In this document: piece by piece, positions 33,543 to 42,789 of the stretch
How the letters are laid out: each line of letters begins with the position of its first letter
Numbering within the stretch: the stretch's first letter is position 1
Assembly: GCA_021432605.1 (NCBI GenBank)
Contig: MU271144.1
Span: forward strand, 2,476,606 to 2,540,605
Length of the DNA stretch: 64,000 bases
Direction of reading: 5' to 3'
From: Coniochaeta sp. PMI_546
Taxonomy: Eukaryota > Ascomycota > Sordariomycetes > Coniochaetales > Coniochaetaceae
The notes under the pieces: model-generated
The model's database searches: none
What the model was told of the DNA's origin: nothing
Seen by the model: the letters and a program-made list of their open reading frames with translations, nothing else
Made by a program: the position numbers and the translations under genes

Positions 33543-34864
33543 ATGGACGCGATCAGGAACATCCAGAATGTTCGCTCCCAGCTGCGGGGTGTATTCCCCA
33601 TGAACAACGCCATCCTCAGGGGTAAGACACTTTTAAGCACAGCAATCAGGCACTCTTTATCGTTTGCTGACCTTGTTGTAGCTTTGCCTGAAGGCATGAC
33701 AATCCTGTCAGTCGAGAGCTTTGGCACCAGTGCCTGGACCATCACTGGCAGGCTTCATGTGATAGAGCCAAATGGAATCAAGAAGTTCTTGTTTGCAAAG
33801 GTATTCGGAAGCTCATCGTTGTGGAGGGGACCTCGCAGCTGAAGAAATAACATATTCAGGTCGCGTATGGCGATACCGGCCGATCTATGTTGCAAGGCGA
33901 ATACGAGGCATCCAAGGCCATTCTCGCGGTGATGTCCGACTTTGTTCCTGAACCTTTCGGGTTCGGGCAATATGACTTGGATGCCGGAGGACCGGAAACA
34001 TACTTCTATCTCGCGGAATTTGTTGACATGGATGTCTCAGCGGCACCGGACCCGGTCGAATTCACCAGCAGGCTTGCCCAGTTGCACAAGACCAGCAGGT
34101 CCCCTCATGGAAAGTTTGGCTTTCATGTTGAGACTTGTGATGGCGATGGTTCCAGAGCCCATACGGTGGACTGGCAAGGAAGCTGGACGATCTTCTTCCG
34201 GAATCTATTCTTGGGCGTCTGCAGACTAGACGTGGAAAGGAATGGACCATGGCCCGAATACGAACGAGCAATTGACCAGGTCGCGTGGAAGGTGATACCT
34301 CGCCTCCTCGAGCCGCTCGAAACAAACGGGCGGCAGGTCAAACCGTGTCTTATACATGGCAACCTCTGGGAAGGTAATATGGGCATCAATCTCCAAACAG
34401 GTGCATCTATACTCTTTGACGCAAGTTCTTACTTTGCACATAACGAAATGGAGCTAGGTCATTGGAGATGCGAGTTCAGCTCTTTTTTCAGGTCGAAAGT
34501 GTACACGAGACATTACTTGCGACGGTACCCTGCTGCCGAGCCGGCCGAAGAGTTCGACGATCGTAATAGGCTATACAGCCTTAAAGGTGCCATCAACTAT
34601 TCTGCTGGCCACCCTGGAACTATGCTGAGGAAGACGTAAGTGAGCATGACGGCCATGCGCGAAATCTTGCTGATCGTCCACAATAGAGCTTACAACAATA
34701 TGTGTTACCTTTGCGACAAATATGCTCCTATCGATGGCATCAACGCTTATGATCCCCAGCTGGATCCGTCAATTACAGGTGCTCGGATTGTCTCTCACGC
34801 ACCTGAAAATCCATCAGCTGTTTGTGCGTTCAGTACTCCGTTTCCAGTGGCCGGTGGGTCATGA
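33543..34864 (+). CDS. Fructosamine/ketosamine-3-kinase-like protein, probable pseudokinase
   Basis: Four exons (33543-33621, 33682-33800, 33860-34635, 34687-34864) with introns of 60, 59 and 51 bp encode 383 residues. The fold is that of the fructosamine-kinase family (APH/kinase-like). The nucleotide-binding lobe opens LPEGMTILSVESFGTSAW. An FLFAKVAYGDTGRSMLQGEYEA stretch (shown here only as its course across exons 2-3) follows, then VPEPFGFG, AQLHKTSRSP and GKFGFH. The metal-binding Asp is in ILFDASSYFAHNE. The catalytic loop reads HGNLWEGN with Asn234, where active members have HGDLW with a catalytic Asp, so activity is doubtful. Active relatives phosphorylate sugar adducts on proteins for deglycation. 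The C-terminal exon (AYNNMCYLCDKYAPIDG) is also typical of fungal members. The start is the ATG of MDAIRN; the longer frame begins with TTG. Confidence 0.85.
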
Positions 34865-35270
34865 ATTCACTGGTCACGATTCTGTTCAGATTCCGAGGAA
34901 GTGTTATGACTGCCACCCGGTTGATAGTGTAACAAGGTGTATATACATGCCCTGTCTCCCGCCTCAGGACATTGCTCGCTGCCAAGTCGACTTCGCCTTG
35001 AGACGCAAGTTTAAACAGTTGCCAGCTGCGGAGTTCCTGGCCAGGTACAAGTTAACCTTGGGCTAATAAGATCCAGACATTGCACTTGGCTAATTGGCCA
35101 GGGGTGACTGGATCTCAAAAACCGTCGACGTCATCAGTGTGTCAACCACCGCCCCACCGAACCCTGCACCACAGCCAAGTACAGATTTCAATCCAATACA
35201 GGGCATCAGCGACAAGCTAGACTTTGTTTCTCTTGTACGGAAAAATTTTGCGTTTGATTGTACTTTCGTC
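34865..35270. other. Intergenic spacer, no gene seen
   Basis: The + frame that continues from 34722 to 35066 and the frame opening at 35094 show no motifs. The latter simply runs into the next gene in frame. Confidence 0.5.
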
Positions 35271-35901
35271 ATGTCAGAATACCGATCAGGAGAGTCGGCA
35301 TCACAGCCAACTGAGAACTCGGCCTTCACAGCACCAGAGAACCCAGTAACACGCAACAAAGCCGAAGTCGCAGGAGCAAAACTCGACCATAACGAAGGTA
35401 ACTCCCATCCCTCAGCTCACCGGGGACCGGAACAGGACTATGACCCTGAAGGGGGTAACGAATGGGCCCTGGGACGGGGTTCACGTGGCGGGAAGCCGGT
35501 GGACAACAAAGAGATAAAGGAGTCGCACTACGCCGACACCGATAAGCCTATTGAGGATACGCATCCAAGTGTCGATGCTGACCTCCAGATTGCGGATGTT
35601 CCTGCTGCCGAGGGCAAGGTTGCTGATGCGGCGAATGCGAAGCACGGGGTGCAGCGGTATGGCAACCAGGATGTTAAGGATGAGGGCCATGAGGGCGAGT
35701 TTTCATCGAGTTTGGATCGGTAAGACATTTAGAGACAATCATTGTGTAGATGGTCGAGGCTAACCCCGGCGCAGGAAGAAGGCTGAGCAAGCTGCTGCCC
35801 GAAACGAGGTCAAGCAGGCGAGGCAAGCTGGTGTTGACGTCGATGGTGGTTCTGAGCACAGGAGGAGCCAGATGGGCAACGAATCGCTTGTCGAGTCATA
35901 A
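35271..35901 (+). CDS. Hydrophilic disordered protein, 191 residues
   Basis: Exons 35271-35719 and 35775-35901 flank a 55-bp intron (donor GTAAGA, acceptor GCAG) and give 192 codons with stop. The protein is rich in Glu, Asp, Lys, Gly and Ala, contains no Cys and almost no hydrophobic clusters, and has no signal peptide, so it is probably intrinsically disordered. A Pro/Gly/Asp-rich middle is followed by a helical, charged end (AEQAAARNEVKQARQAG). The start is the ATG of MSEYRSGESA. Composition resembles stress-associated hydrophilic proteins, but I recognise no specific family. Confidence 0.7.
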
Positions 35902-36288
35902 ATCGGATGGTCTTTCTGGAAATGTAAGGTATTCTGTATTATCGATCAGCAGTCTCTTCTTAAATAGGACGACGGTGTGCTAGTCCTTGATGCGCCACTT
36001 GCCTGCGAGGTGCGACACAGTGACACAACGATAGCTTCATGACACGCACTCTCTGTCACTAACAGTAGTCTTGGCAGCAGCGCGATGCCTTGGGGACATC
36101 ACAAACAACGACGGTTATCGGCGGACAACTTATCTAGCTGCAATATCGGATGAGTCATACAAACATGTCCATAACTTATATCCCACAAACCCCCAACTAC
36201 GCCACTTTCATGGTACATCTGTTTCAATTCGTGAAGCAAGATCGTTCTCAACAGCACCCCACTGCCGTTTAGTCATTATTCGGTCGCC
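35902..36288. other. Promoter region of the methyltransferase gene
   Basis: Mixed sequence. No TATA box or repeat stands out. Confidence 0.45.
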
Positions 36289-37110
36289 ATGTCTTCCTCG
36301 ATACCTTCGCCGATTCCTCAAGAGAGCTCCACAGCAGGTCGAAAAGTCACATATCTCTCCACCTTGGAGGCCTACGAAAAGTGGGCAGCGGTGTACGATA
36401 GTGACGGAAATGTCCTCCAAGCGATAGACGACGAGGAGGTGATGCGCCTTCTACCTCGAGTCTTGTCTCTAGTCTCGACGGACTCGAACAGGCCACCAAA
36501 GGTTCTGGACCTCGGGTGTGGGACCGGTCGTAACACGCTGAAACTCTTGGGTATTCCTGGAGCGGAAGTTTTCGGATTGGATTTGTCTCCAAAGATGCTG
36601 GAGATTGCTAAAGAACGGTGCACATCAGCGTGGAATACGCTGCCCACTGAGAAACGAGCAGCAGCACTAAATTTCAATGCCCATGATGTCCTCGATTCAA
36701 ACCACACAGTGTCGCAGTTCCTGCCCCAGGCAGCCGATATCGTGATCAGCACGCTTGTGGTCGAGCATATGCCGCTGGCGGACTTCTTTCTTGAGGTTAA
36801 CAGGTTGTTGGCGCCCGGTGGCCTCTTGCTGGTCACAAATATGCACTCGGACATGGGCGCCAAAAGTCAAGCGGGTTTCAACGACCCAGCGACAGGCGAG
36901 AAGATACGGCCGGTGAGCTATAACCACTCGCCCGAGGAATTGGCGGAAGCAGCGAAAGCGGCAAATTTTGATCTGCTTGGCGACTCTATCATTGAGAGAG
37001 GAGTGGATGAGGATATGGCGAAGAGGCTTGGTCCACGAGCGGGGAAGTGGGTTGGGGTTCAGATGTGGATGGGGGGGCTATTCAAGAGACGAGATGTGAA
37101 AGATAACTGA
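36289..37110 (+). CDS. SAM-dependent methyltransferase, class I
   Basis: The 273-residue single-exon protein has a Rossmann-type methyltransferase domain. Motif I is VLDLGCGTGRNTLKL (residues 72-86). The acidic residue at the end of strand 2 lies in FGLDLSPKMLEIAKERC. The motif II/III region is DIVISTLVVEHM, followed by LAPGGLLLVTNMH. No signal peptide or membrane segment is present, so it is probably cytosolic. Small-molecule, ubiquinone-type or secondary-metabolite methylation are all compatible with the sequence. There is no neighbouring biosynthetic core gene to narrow this. Confidence 0.88.
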   Translation: MSSSIPSPIPQESSTAGRKVTYLSTLEAYEKWAAVYDSDGNVLQAIDDEEVMRLLPRVLSLVSTDSNRPPKVLDLGCGTGRNTLKLLGIPGAEVFGLDLSPKMLEIAKERCTSAWNTLPTEKRAAALNFNAHDVLDSNHTVSQFLPQAADIVISTLVVEHMPLADFFLEVNRLLAPGGLLLVTNMHSDMGAKSQAGFNDPATGEKIRPVSYNHSPEELAEAAKAANFDLLGDSIIERGVDEDMAKRLGPRAGKWVGVQMWMGGLFKRRDVKDN

Positions 37111-38295
37111 AGCAGGACTGGCAAGACCGCAGAAGGGTTGAATCTAGGGTTTTTGTGATACTTCTATTGCGAGACTTGACATGTGTAAGTTGGAGCGGCT
37201 GCTGTGTAACACTCTCAAGCTTCCGAGTTGGAGACATAGTGTTGAATTCGCATCCATTCCCCTTGTTTGGTATATGTCTATCCTCATCGGGATCTGGGAG
37301 TGATATTTTCAAACTCTACCGCTATAATCAATCCACGGGAGCGGGATCATGTGCAAGTCCCCTATTCATCGCCACCACCACTCTGATGTGTATCAAGTGC
37401 TCGTTACCCGAACTTAGTTCTTCATCCCTTGTGTCATAGGGGAATTTCATAAGTCTGGCTCGCGGAAGGATACCACCTGTCGAGTATGACAATTTGGACG
37501 CGGTTTGCTCACTTCGGCCTCTGCGACAGTCCAGTGGATTAGATGTCTTGAGTAATTTCTTCAATATTCATTACCTTTGTCAAAGGACACGAACACTTAA
37601 CTACTTGGGCTATAAACGGAGAATCGGAATATCTGCATCACTATTTGAAGTAATGGAATCAGCGTTTATATAGTCAGATATGGTTACCATAACCTAAGCT
37701 AGGAGTGACTAAGGTATTTGATTACCTTATCTCTCGCCAGTACATGCTCCTGCGTGGCTCGACATCGATATGGGGGTTAAATCCCTCTCGCCCGTCCATA
37801 GGATCTATGTCCAGCCCTTTCAGGAATGTTCTCTTTTTCCTTCTCATGTCTAGGCAATGTGTCTACATGATTTCTCCTCTTGTTCGACAGCGATTTGCCA
37901 CTGACTAAGTTATCCTGCTCGATAGACTGAGCTCCTGACAGCTTCCCAATGCTTTGACACTACAACGAGACATTCCTACTCTTTTGATATTTCAAGGTTA
38001 GGAGTAGAATAACGTATAAGCTAAGGTACCCTTGACCTTGAAAGTCTCTATAACGAAACGCTGGACCTTTGCAGTGGGGAAACATTGTCGTCTCATCGTT
38101 ATTGTTGCGCGTCAACTGATCATCTCCGTCGCATCCACCGGCGTCATAGCTCGGGGGAAATGTACAAAAGAAGATGGTAGATGGTCGGGAATGGCTGCCT
38201 ATTCCCACGTCGACGCGGTAATGTCGAAATCAGGCCGAGTGGCAGATGCAACCTCGGACAGCCCCTCTGACAGGGGTTCGGGGTCTGCATGAAGT
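37111..38295. other. Long intergenic stretch, no gene supported
   Basis: Several short frames occur without motifs. The left part is the 3' flank of the methyltransferase gene. The right part leads into the GH43 promoter. Confidence 0.4.
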
Positions 38296-38301
38296 TATAA
38301 A
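38296..38301 (+). promoter_or_regulatory. TATA box of the GH43 gene
   Basis: TATAAA lies 98-103 bp before the ATG, typical of inducible secreted-enzyme genes in filamentous fungi. Confidence 0.5.
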
Positions 38302-38398
38302 CAGGATGTGTCCCGCTCAGGATGGCTGGACCGGAAGCAGACAGAAACCGTCAGCATCTTCAAACTGAGTACCGACTAGGCTGTTCCTCTGCCTCAAG

Positions 38399-39364
38399 AT
38401 GCGGTTTCTACTGTTAGCCTCAGGCGTTGCACTCTTGGCTTCTCTTGCCGCAGCCACTCCAAGCCAGGTCTTGAATAAGGACTTTCCTGATCCAACCATA
38501 TTGAAAGACCCCAATTCCTCAAACTGGTACAGCTTCGCGACAGCTGGTAACGGGAAGAAGATCCAAGTAGCATCTGCACCAGCAGCGACTGGCCCCTGGA
38601 CTTGGCTGAACATCGATCCGATAGCAAGTGCTGGTCCTTGGGCCCTAAACCAGGACATCTGGGCTCCAGATGTTCGGTATCTCGCAGACAGGAAACAGTT
38701 CGTCATGTACTATGCTGCCCCGTATGCCGCCAACTCCAAATTCCACTGTGTCGGCGCCGCGATAGCGAACAGCATTACCGGACCTTACACGCCGGTAAAT
38801 GACCCCATTGCCTGTCCGACGGCGCAGGGCGGCGCTATCGACCCGAATGGCTATTTTGATGTGGCGACCAATACGCGCTGGCTTGTCTATAAGGTAGACG
38901 GCAACGCGATCGGCCATGGTGGTAGCTGCGGCAACACCGTGGAGCCTCTCGTGCCGACGCCAATCATGTTGCAGCAGCTTTCGCAGGACGGATTCACGAA
39001 AATTGGTTCCCCATTCCAAATATTAGACCGAGGCCAGTATGACGGGCCACTGATCGAGGCTCCGAGCTTGATCAAGGCTAGCGACGGCACATACGTCTTG
39101 TTTTTCAGCTCCAACTGCTACTCGACGACGCTGTACGATATCAGTTACGCCACGGCATCACAGTTGTCCGGACCATATACCAAGAGTAGCGCTCCGTTGC
39201 TAGTCACCGGCAACTATGGTCTCACAGCCCCGGGAGGAGCGACCAGTATAGACGGTGGCGGTCAGCTCGTCTTCCACGCTAATTGTCCTAATGTGGGAGG
39301 ATCTGGACGGTGTATGTATGAGACCGGCTTCAAAGTCGCGAACAACGTGGTTACTATCACATAG
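38399..39364 (+). CDS. Secreted GH43-family glycoside hydrolase
   Basis: The 321-residue single-exon protein has a signal peptide (MRFLLLASGVALLASLAAA). The GH43 five-bladed propeller signatures are present. The general base is Asp31 in DFPDPTIL, the pKa-tuning Asp148 is in AIDPNGYFD, and the acid Glu220 is in GPLIEAPSL. The blade-2 motif IWAPDVRYL is also typical. The family includes arabinofuranosidases, endo- and exo-arabinanases and beta-xylosidases acting on plant cell-wall hemicellulose and pectin. The sequence fits a single-domain arabinanase/arabinofuranosidase-like enzyme, but substrate cannot be fixed by eye. It ends about 200 bp from the stop of the convergent MFS gene. Confidence 0.9.
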   Translation: MRFLLLASGVALLASLAAATPSQVLNKDFPDPTILKDPNSSNWYSFATAGNGKKIQVASAPAATGPWTWLNIDPIASAGPWALNQDIWAPDVRYLADRKQFVMYYAAPYAANSKFHCVGAAIANSITGPYTPVNDPIACPTAQGGAIDPNGYFDVATNTRWLVYKVDGNAIGHGGSCGNTVEPLVPTPIMLQQLSQDGFTKIGSPFQILDRGQYDGPLIEAPSLIKASDGTYVLFFSSNCYSTTLYDISYATASQLSGPYTKSSAPLLVTGNYGLTAPGGATSIDGGGQLVFHANCPNVGGSGRCMYETGFKVANNVVTIT

Positions 39365-39560
39365 ACTGTCAGCAATCTGTGTCTATAGTAACATCAATTT
39401 CTGTATCTAGCGAGACATATTCTGTACATAGCATGACTTCTATCTGCTTTCAAAAAATGAAGGCCGTAGCACAACTACCCTGGTGTCGGATGTTCCAACA
39501 TTAGCTGAGGCAAAAAAGCGAGGAGCAAGTGACACATACCGAAACTAGATCAGTGCAAAT

Positions 39561-41265
39561 TCACACTTCAGTGGCCCCCTGGTCATCCTCATCGATCACC
39601 TCTGGCTTTTTTACGAAGCAAAGAGCGACCAGCGCCAGTGCACACAGCCCAGCAACGAAATAGAACGGCAATCCCATCCATCCCGACTTCACTCCCCGCT
39701 CAAATGCCCAGGCTAACGACGGAGCCCCGAAGAACCTTCCGGCGGTCTCCGTCATTCCCGTGAGCGCGTACAACCTCGAGGTATGCTCTTTGTCGACGTA
39801 CGATGCTATCAGACTCTTCGCCACCGAGTCGATTCCTATCGCGAATGTTGAAACGACCAGCCCAGTGATGACTTCTGCCAGTGTCTCCCCGCCCATGAGA
39901 ATGCTGCCCACGATCAAGAAGACGAGTGATAGCTGGACCAAGCGCAGGTCCCGCTTGAAGATTGAGAGCCTGTATTTTCCGAGGCGTGGAGAAGTAAGGA
40001 AAGAGGAGAAGAACGGCATGAGGGCAAGGATGACCACCATGATGATACCTTTGATGGAGAAGAGGTAGCCAGTTTGTGCCAGCGTCCAATGAAATCTCTT
40101 GCTAATGGTTTGGGCGATAGTCTGTCCATGCGACATGGTGATGGGGGCATGGACGAAAAACAGAAGTAGAAGAATGGCAATAGAGCGGCTCCGGAGAACA
40201 GATATGGATTCTGCAAGGCGGGACCGAGTGTGCTTGACGTGTGAGACGAGCGCAGCACTGAAGGATCCATCGCCAGGTGTAGACGTAGGTAATTCGATAT
40301 GTCGCGGTCGAGTCTCGGGAAGAAAGACGGTAGCGATGAAGATGAAAGGGGAGATACCGGCTGTAACATAGAGGGGAATCCATGGGTTCGTTGCCTCCAT
40401 TAGCTTGGCAGACAAACCTGGTCCAGCCACCGCGCCGGTAACAGCACCTAGCGAAAGCCAAAGGAAGCCGGACGTCCTGAAGAAGGAAGAGAGGTAAGCA
40501 GTTATATCGAGGGCGTCTGTGATGTTGAACTTCCTACCTTTCTGTGCCAGTAACGTCTGCGACCATCGAGTTGACCACTGCACCAAAAACGGGTATTCCG
40601 CCGCCGAAGATAGTGAATAAGGGAGAAAGCAGCATGAGTCGGATGGGGAGGATGTCCGAACGAATAATACACAGTACGGTCCACATGCCTCCAATAATCA
40701 GACTAAGGAAGGACAAGCGGAAGACAGGTTTTCGGCCAAGTCTGGGATCATTAGTCCATGGATGCTACTTGTCGTCATTGAACGTAAGCAGCTAACCTGT
40801 CTGAGATGATGCCCCATGGAAAGGACACAATAAAGCCTATTGACCTTAGTCGAGTGCTCGATCCGTAAATATAGAGAACATACCAATAGCCGAGTCTATG
40901 ACCACGTACAGACCGCCCAACCAGGCAAGCTCTGTCTGCACCTCGTCCACCTTGCATAGCTTCTCGTCCACCGGTTCAGTCGATCCGTAATACTTGCGGC
41001 ATACAGCATCTTCAATGAGTCTTCCTAGGGGAATCAATCCCATGGTACCGCTCAGAGCCATACAGAAGATGATAAGCGAGACCAAGCCCACAACCGCTTT
41101 GGGCGAGGAGACCTGATACCTCGAGCTGGACCACCATGGTTCGACTGGCGGCTTAGCAACATTGGCATTTTGGCGGCCATCTGAATGTGTGTGTTCTTGC
41201 TGCTCGTCGTTATCTAGAAACGGGGTTCCCTCGGTTGTGTCGTGCAATGACAATTCGTCGGCCAT
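39561..41265 (-). CDS. MFS transporter, tetracycline-resistance-like type
   Basis: Four exons (41265-40884, 40836-40797, 40741-40538, 40476-39561) with introns of 47, 55 and 61 bp give 513 residues in frame. The polar N-terminus of about 65 residues precedes TM1 (AVVGLVSLIIFCMALSGTMG). Splicing across the 40-bp second exon rebuilds the MFS loop motif FPWGIISDRLGRKPVFR. Further helices include GAVTGAVAGPGLSAK and a C-terminal half with LYALTGMTETAGRFFG. The chosen start is the ATG of MADELSLHD; an in-frame TTG four codons upstream is ignored. Members transport varied small molecules across the plasma membrane. The substrate is unknown. Confidence 0.87.
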
Positions 41266-42082
41266 GGTGTTTTTCAATTCATGTCATGAATCGCCGGTCG
41301 ATTGCAGAACGCGGAAGCAGTCAGTCTGTTCTTTTCGATCCTGAATCGCATGTTCAGCTGAAGACATACACTATACGCGTATTCTCGGGCTAATTTAGCA
41401 CCGGATGACGATCTGGATTGTGGTTGGCTCATTGACTTAGCGTACCGCCGCCACCCACCCGAGCCCGTATTTCGGGAAAGAGCGATGTGGTTTTGAGTTT
41501 GGGTACACATTCTGAAACTTCACCTCGATCGTTGCTGCTCCTCTCCAAGGCAAGATGACCCACGACTCGTGTACACGGCAACATGCCATACCGAACCGAG
41601 CCTCCGATTTTCAGGGGCTACAATTCGAGGCTCGTACAAGGTATATACACGTATTTCAACCCTTCATTAAGTCTACATTAGACTATTTCTTACGCGTTTT
41701 ATGCGCTCGAGCCTCGATGACGCGCGTCTCAATCGCCCATCCACCAGCGCTAGGCCGTTCTTGGCACATTCCTTCACATATTTGGGGAATTTGCCTTGGC
41801 CATATATGAGAGCGAAGATCCTCAAAACATGGTGCAGTCTGGATGGACTTTCAAGTTGACCGCAGTTAAATAAGTAAGGAAGCAAGTGCGTCAATTGCCG
41901 GTTGTCTCGCCGCATAACTTCTACATCCTTGGTACAGCAGCCAACACATGCCTGTGCGGTTGGCTAGAATTTGCTTGGCTGATGCTTGTAGGGGCACCTT
42001 TGGCGAGCCGGCCAATAAGACGAGGATGAGCGTTGTTCCGACAGGTTCGATGCCACAACAAGGACACCACCCGTGTGTCGTG
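41266..42082. other. Divergent promoter between MFS and DUF4267 genes
   Basis: No gene is supported in this stretch. The two flanking genes point away from each other. Confidence 0.45.
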
Positions 42083-42089
42083 TATATAA
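42083..42089 (+). promoter_or_regulatory. TATA box of the DUF4267 gene
   Basis: TATATAA is followed about 30-80 bp later by a pyrimidine-rich, CAAC/CATCA-rich leader typical of transcription starts. This implies a 5' leader of roughly 200 bases before the ATG at 42330. Confidence 0.55.
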
Positions 42090-42173
42090 GTCCTCTTAAT
42101 TCTTGATCGTCGACTGTCCTCTCTCGTCGTCAACAACATCACATTCACTTCACTCCCTCAACTAACCGAATCA

Positions 42174-42212
42174 ATGAATGCCAAGATCAACTCGATAGCC
42201 GATCAGCCTTGA
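42174..42212 (+). promoter_or_regulatory. Upstream ORF in the DUF4267 leader
   Basis: ATG-AAT-GCC opens a 12-codon frame that stops before the main start. A second, overlapping ATG four bases later opens an even shorter frame. Such uORFs often lower translation of the main frame. Confidence 0.4.
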
Positions 42213-42292
42213 GCACAAAGTCCAACAACATCAGTTATGCAGGTCAACATCGCTCCTTGGAGACACCATCCTGTCCCTAACTTGCTGCTAGA

Positions 42293-42320
42293 TTTTTTTT
42301 TTTTTAAAAAAAAAAAAAAA
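42293..42320 (+). repeat. T13A15 homopolymer palindrome in the 5' leader
   Basis: Thirteen T are followed directly by fifteen A, ending nine bases before the ATG at 42330. An upstream in-frame ATG at 42237 reads through the tract as Phe-Lys runs (DFFFFKKKKK) into the main protein, so tract length decides whether that longer product is in frame. Confidence 0.9.
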
Positions 42321-42329
42321 CACATCACG

Positions 42330-42719
42330 ATGCCGATCTCCCAATCACCTATCTTGCAATTAGTATCCCACGCGCTGGCCACCCTCTGGATTGGATTTGG
42401 CATCAATGCCATTCTCCGTCCCGCGAATGCACTGACCTTCTTCGAGTGGAACCTGCCCGCGGCCAAATCCGATGCAGATACCCTGAACGGTCTGCTGGCT
42501 GTCTATGGAGTTCGTGACATCTTTATAGGGGTGGCGCTTTATTCGTCTGCCATATGGGGTACAAAGAAGTCCCTAGGTTGGACAATGATCGCTGCCAGCG
42601 CCGTGGCGTTTGCTGACGGATATATATGCTATGTTCACGGCCAAGGGCAATGGAATCACTGGGGATATGCACCGGTTTTGACGGCGGTTGGGACGTTGTT
42701 GACGGGTTTCTTTGACTAA
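42330..42719 (+). CDS. DUF4267 small membrane protein, 129 residues
   Basis: The single exon encodes a compact protein with four predicted membrane helices. These are ILQLVSHALATLWIGFGINA, GLLAVYGVRDIFIGVALYSS, LGWTMIAASAVAFADGYICY and YAPVLTAVGTLLTGFF. The central RDIFIG and ADGY motifs are characteristic of DUF4267, a fungal and bacterial family without a known function. I prefer the ATG at 42330 because TM1 begins soon after it and matches the usual family length. The in-frame ATG at 42237 would add 31 residues including a Phe/Lys run coded by the T13A15 tract. The stop lies 70 bp from the stop of the convergent HET gene. Confidence 0.85.
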   Translation: MPISQSPILQLVSHALATLWIGFGINAILRPANALTFFEWNLPAAKSDADTLNGLLAVYGVRDIFIGVALYSSAIWGTKKSLGWTMIAASAVAFADGYICYVHGQGQWNHWGYAPVLTAVGTLLTGFFD

Positions 42720-42789
42720 GATGAAATCGTGCTGGGAGCTGATCTTCCCTCTTCAAAAAAGTCTCTTGATGAAGTATCTAAGTAACATC

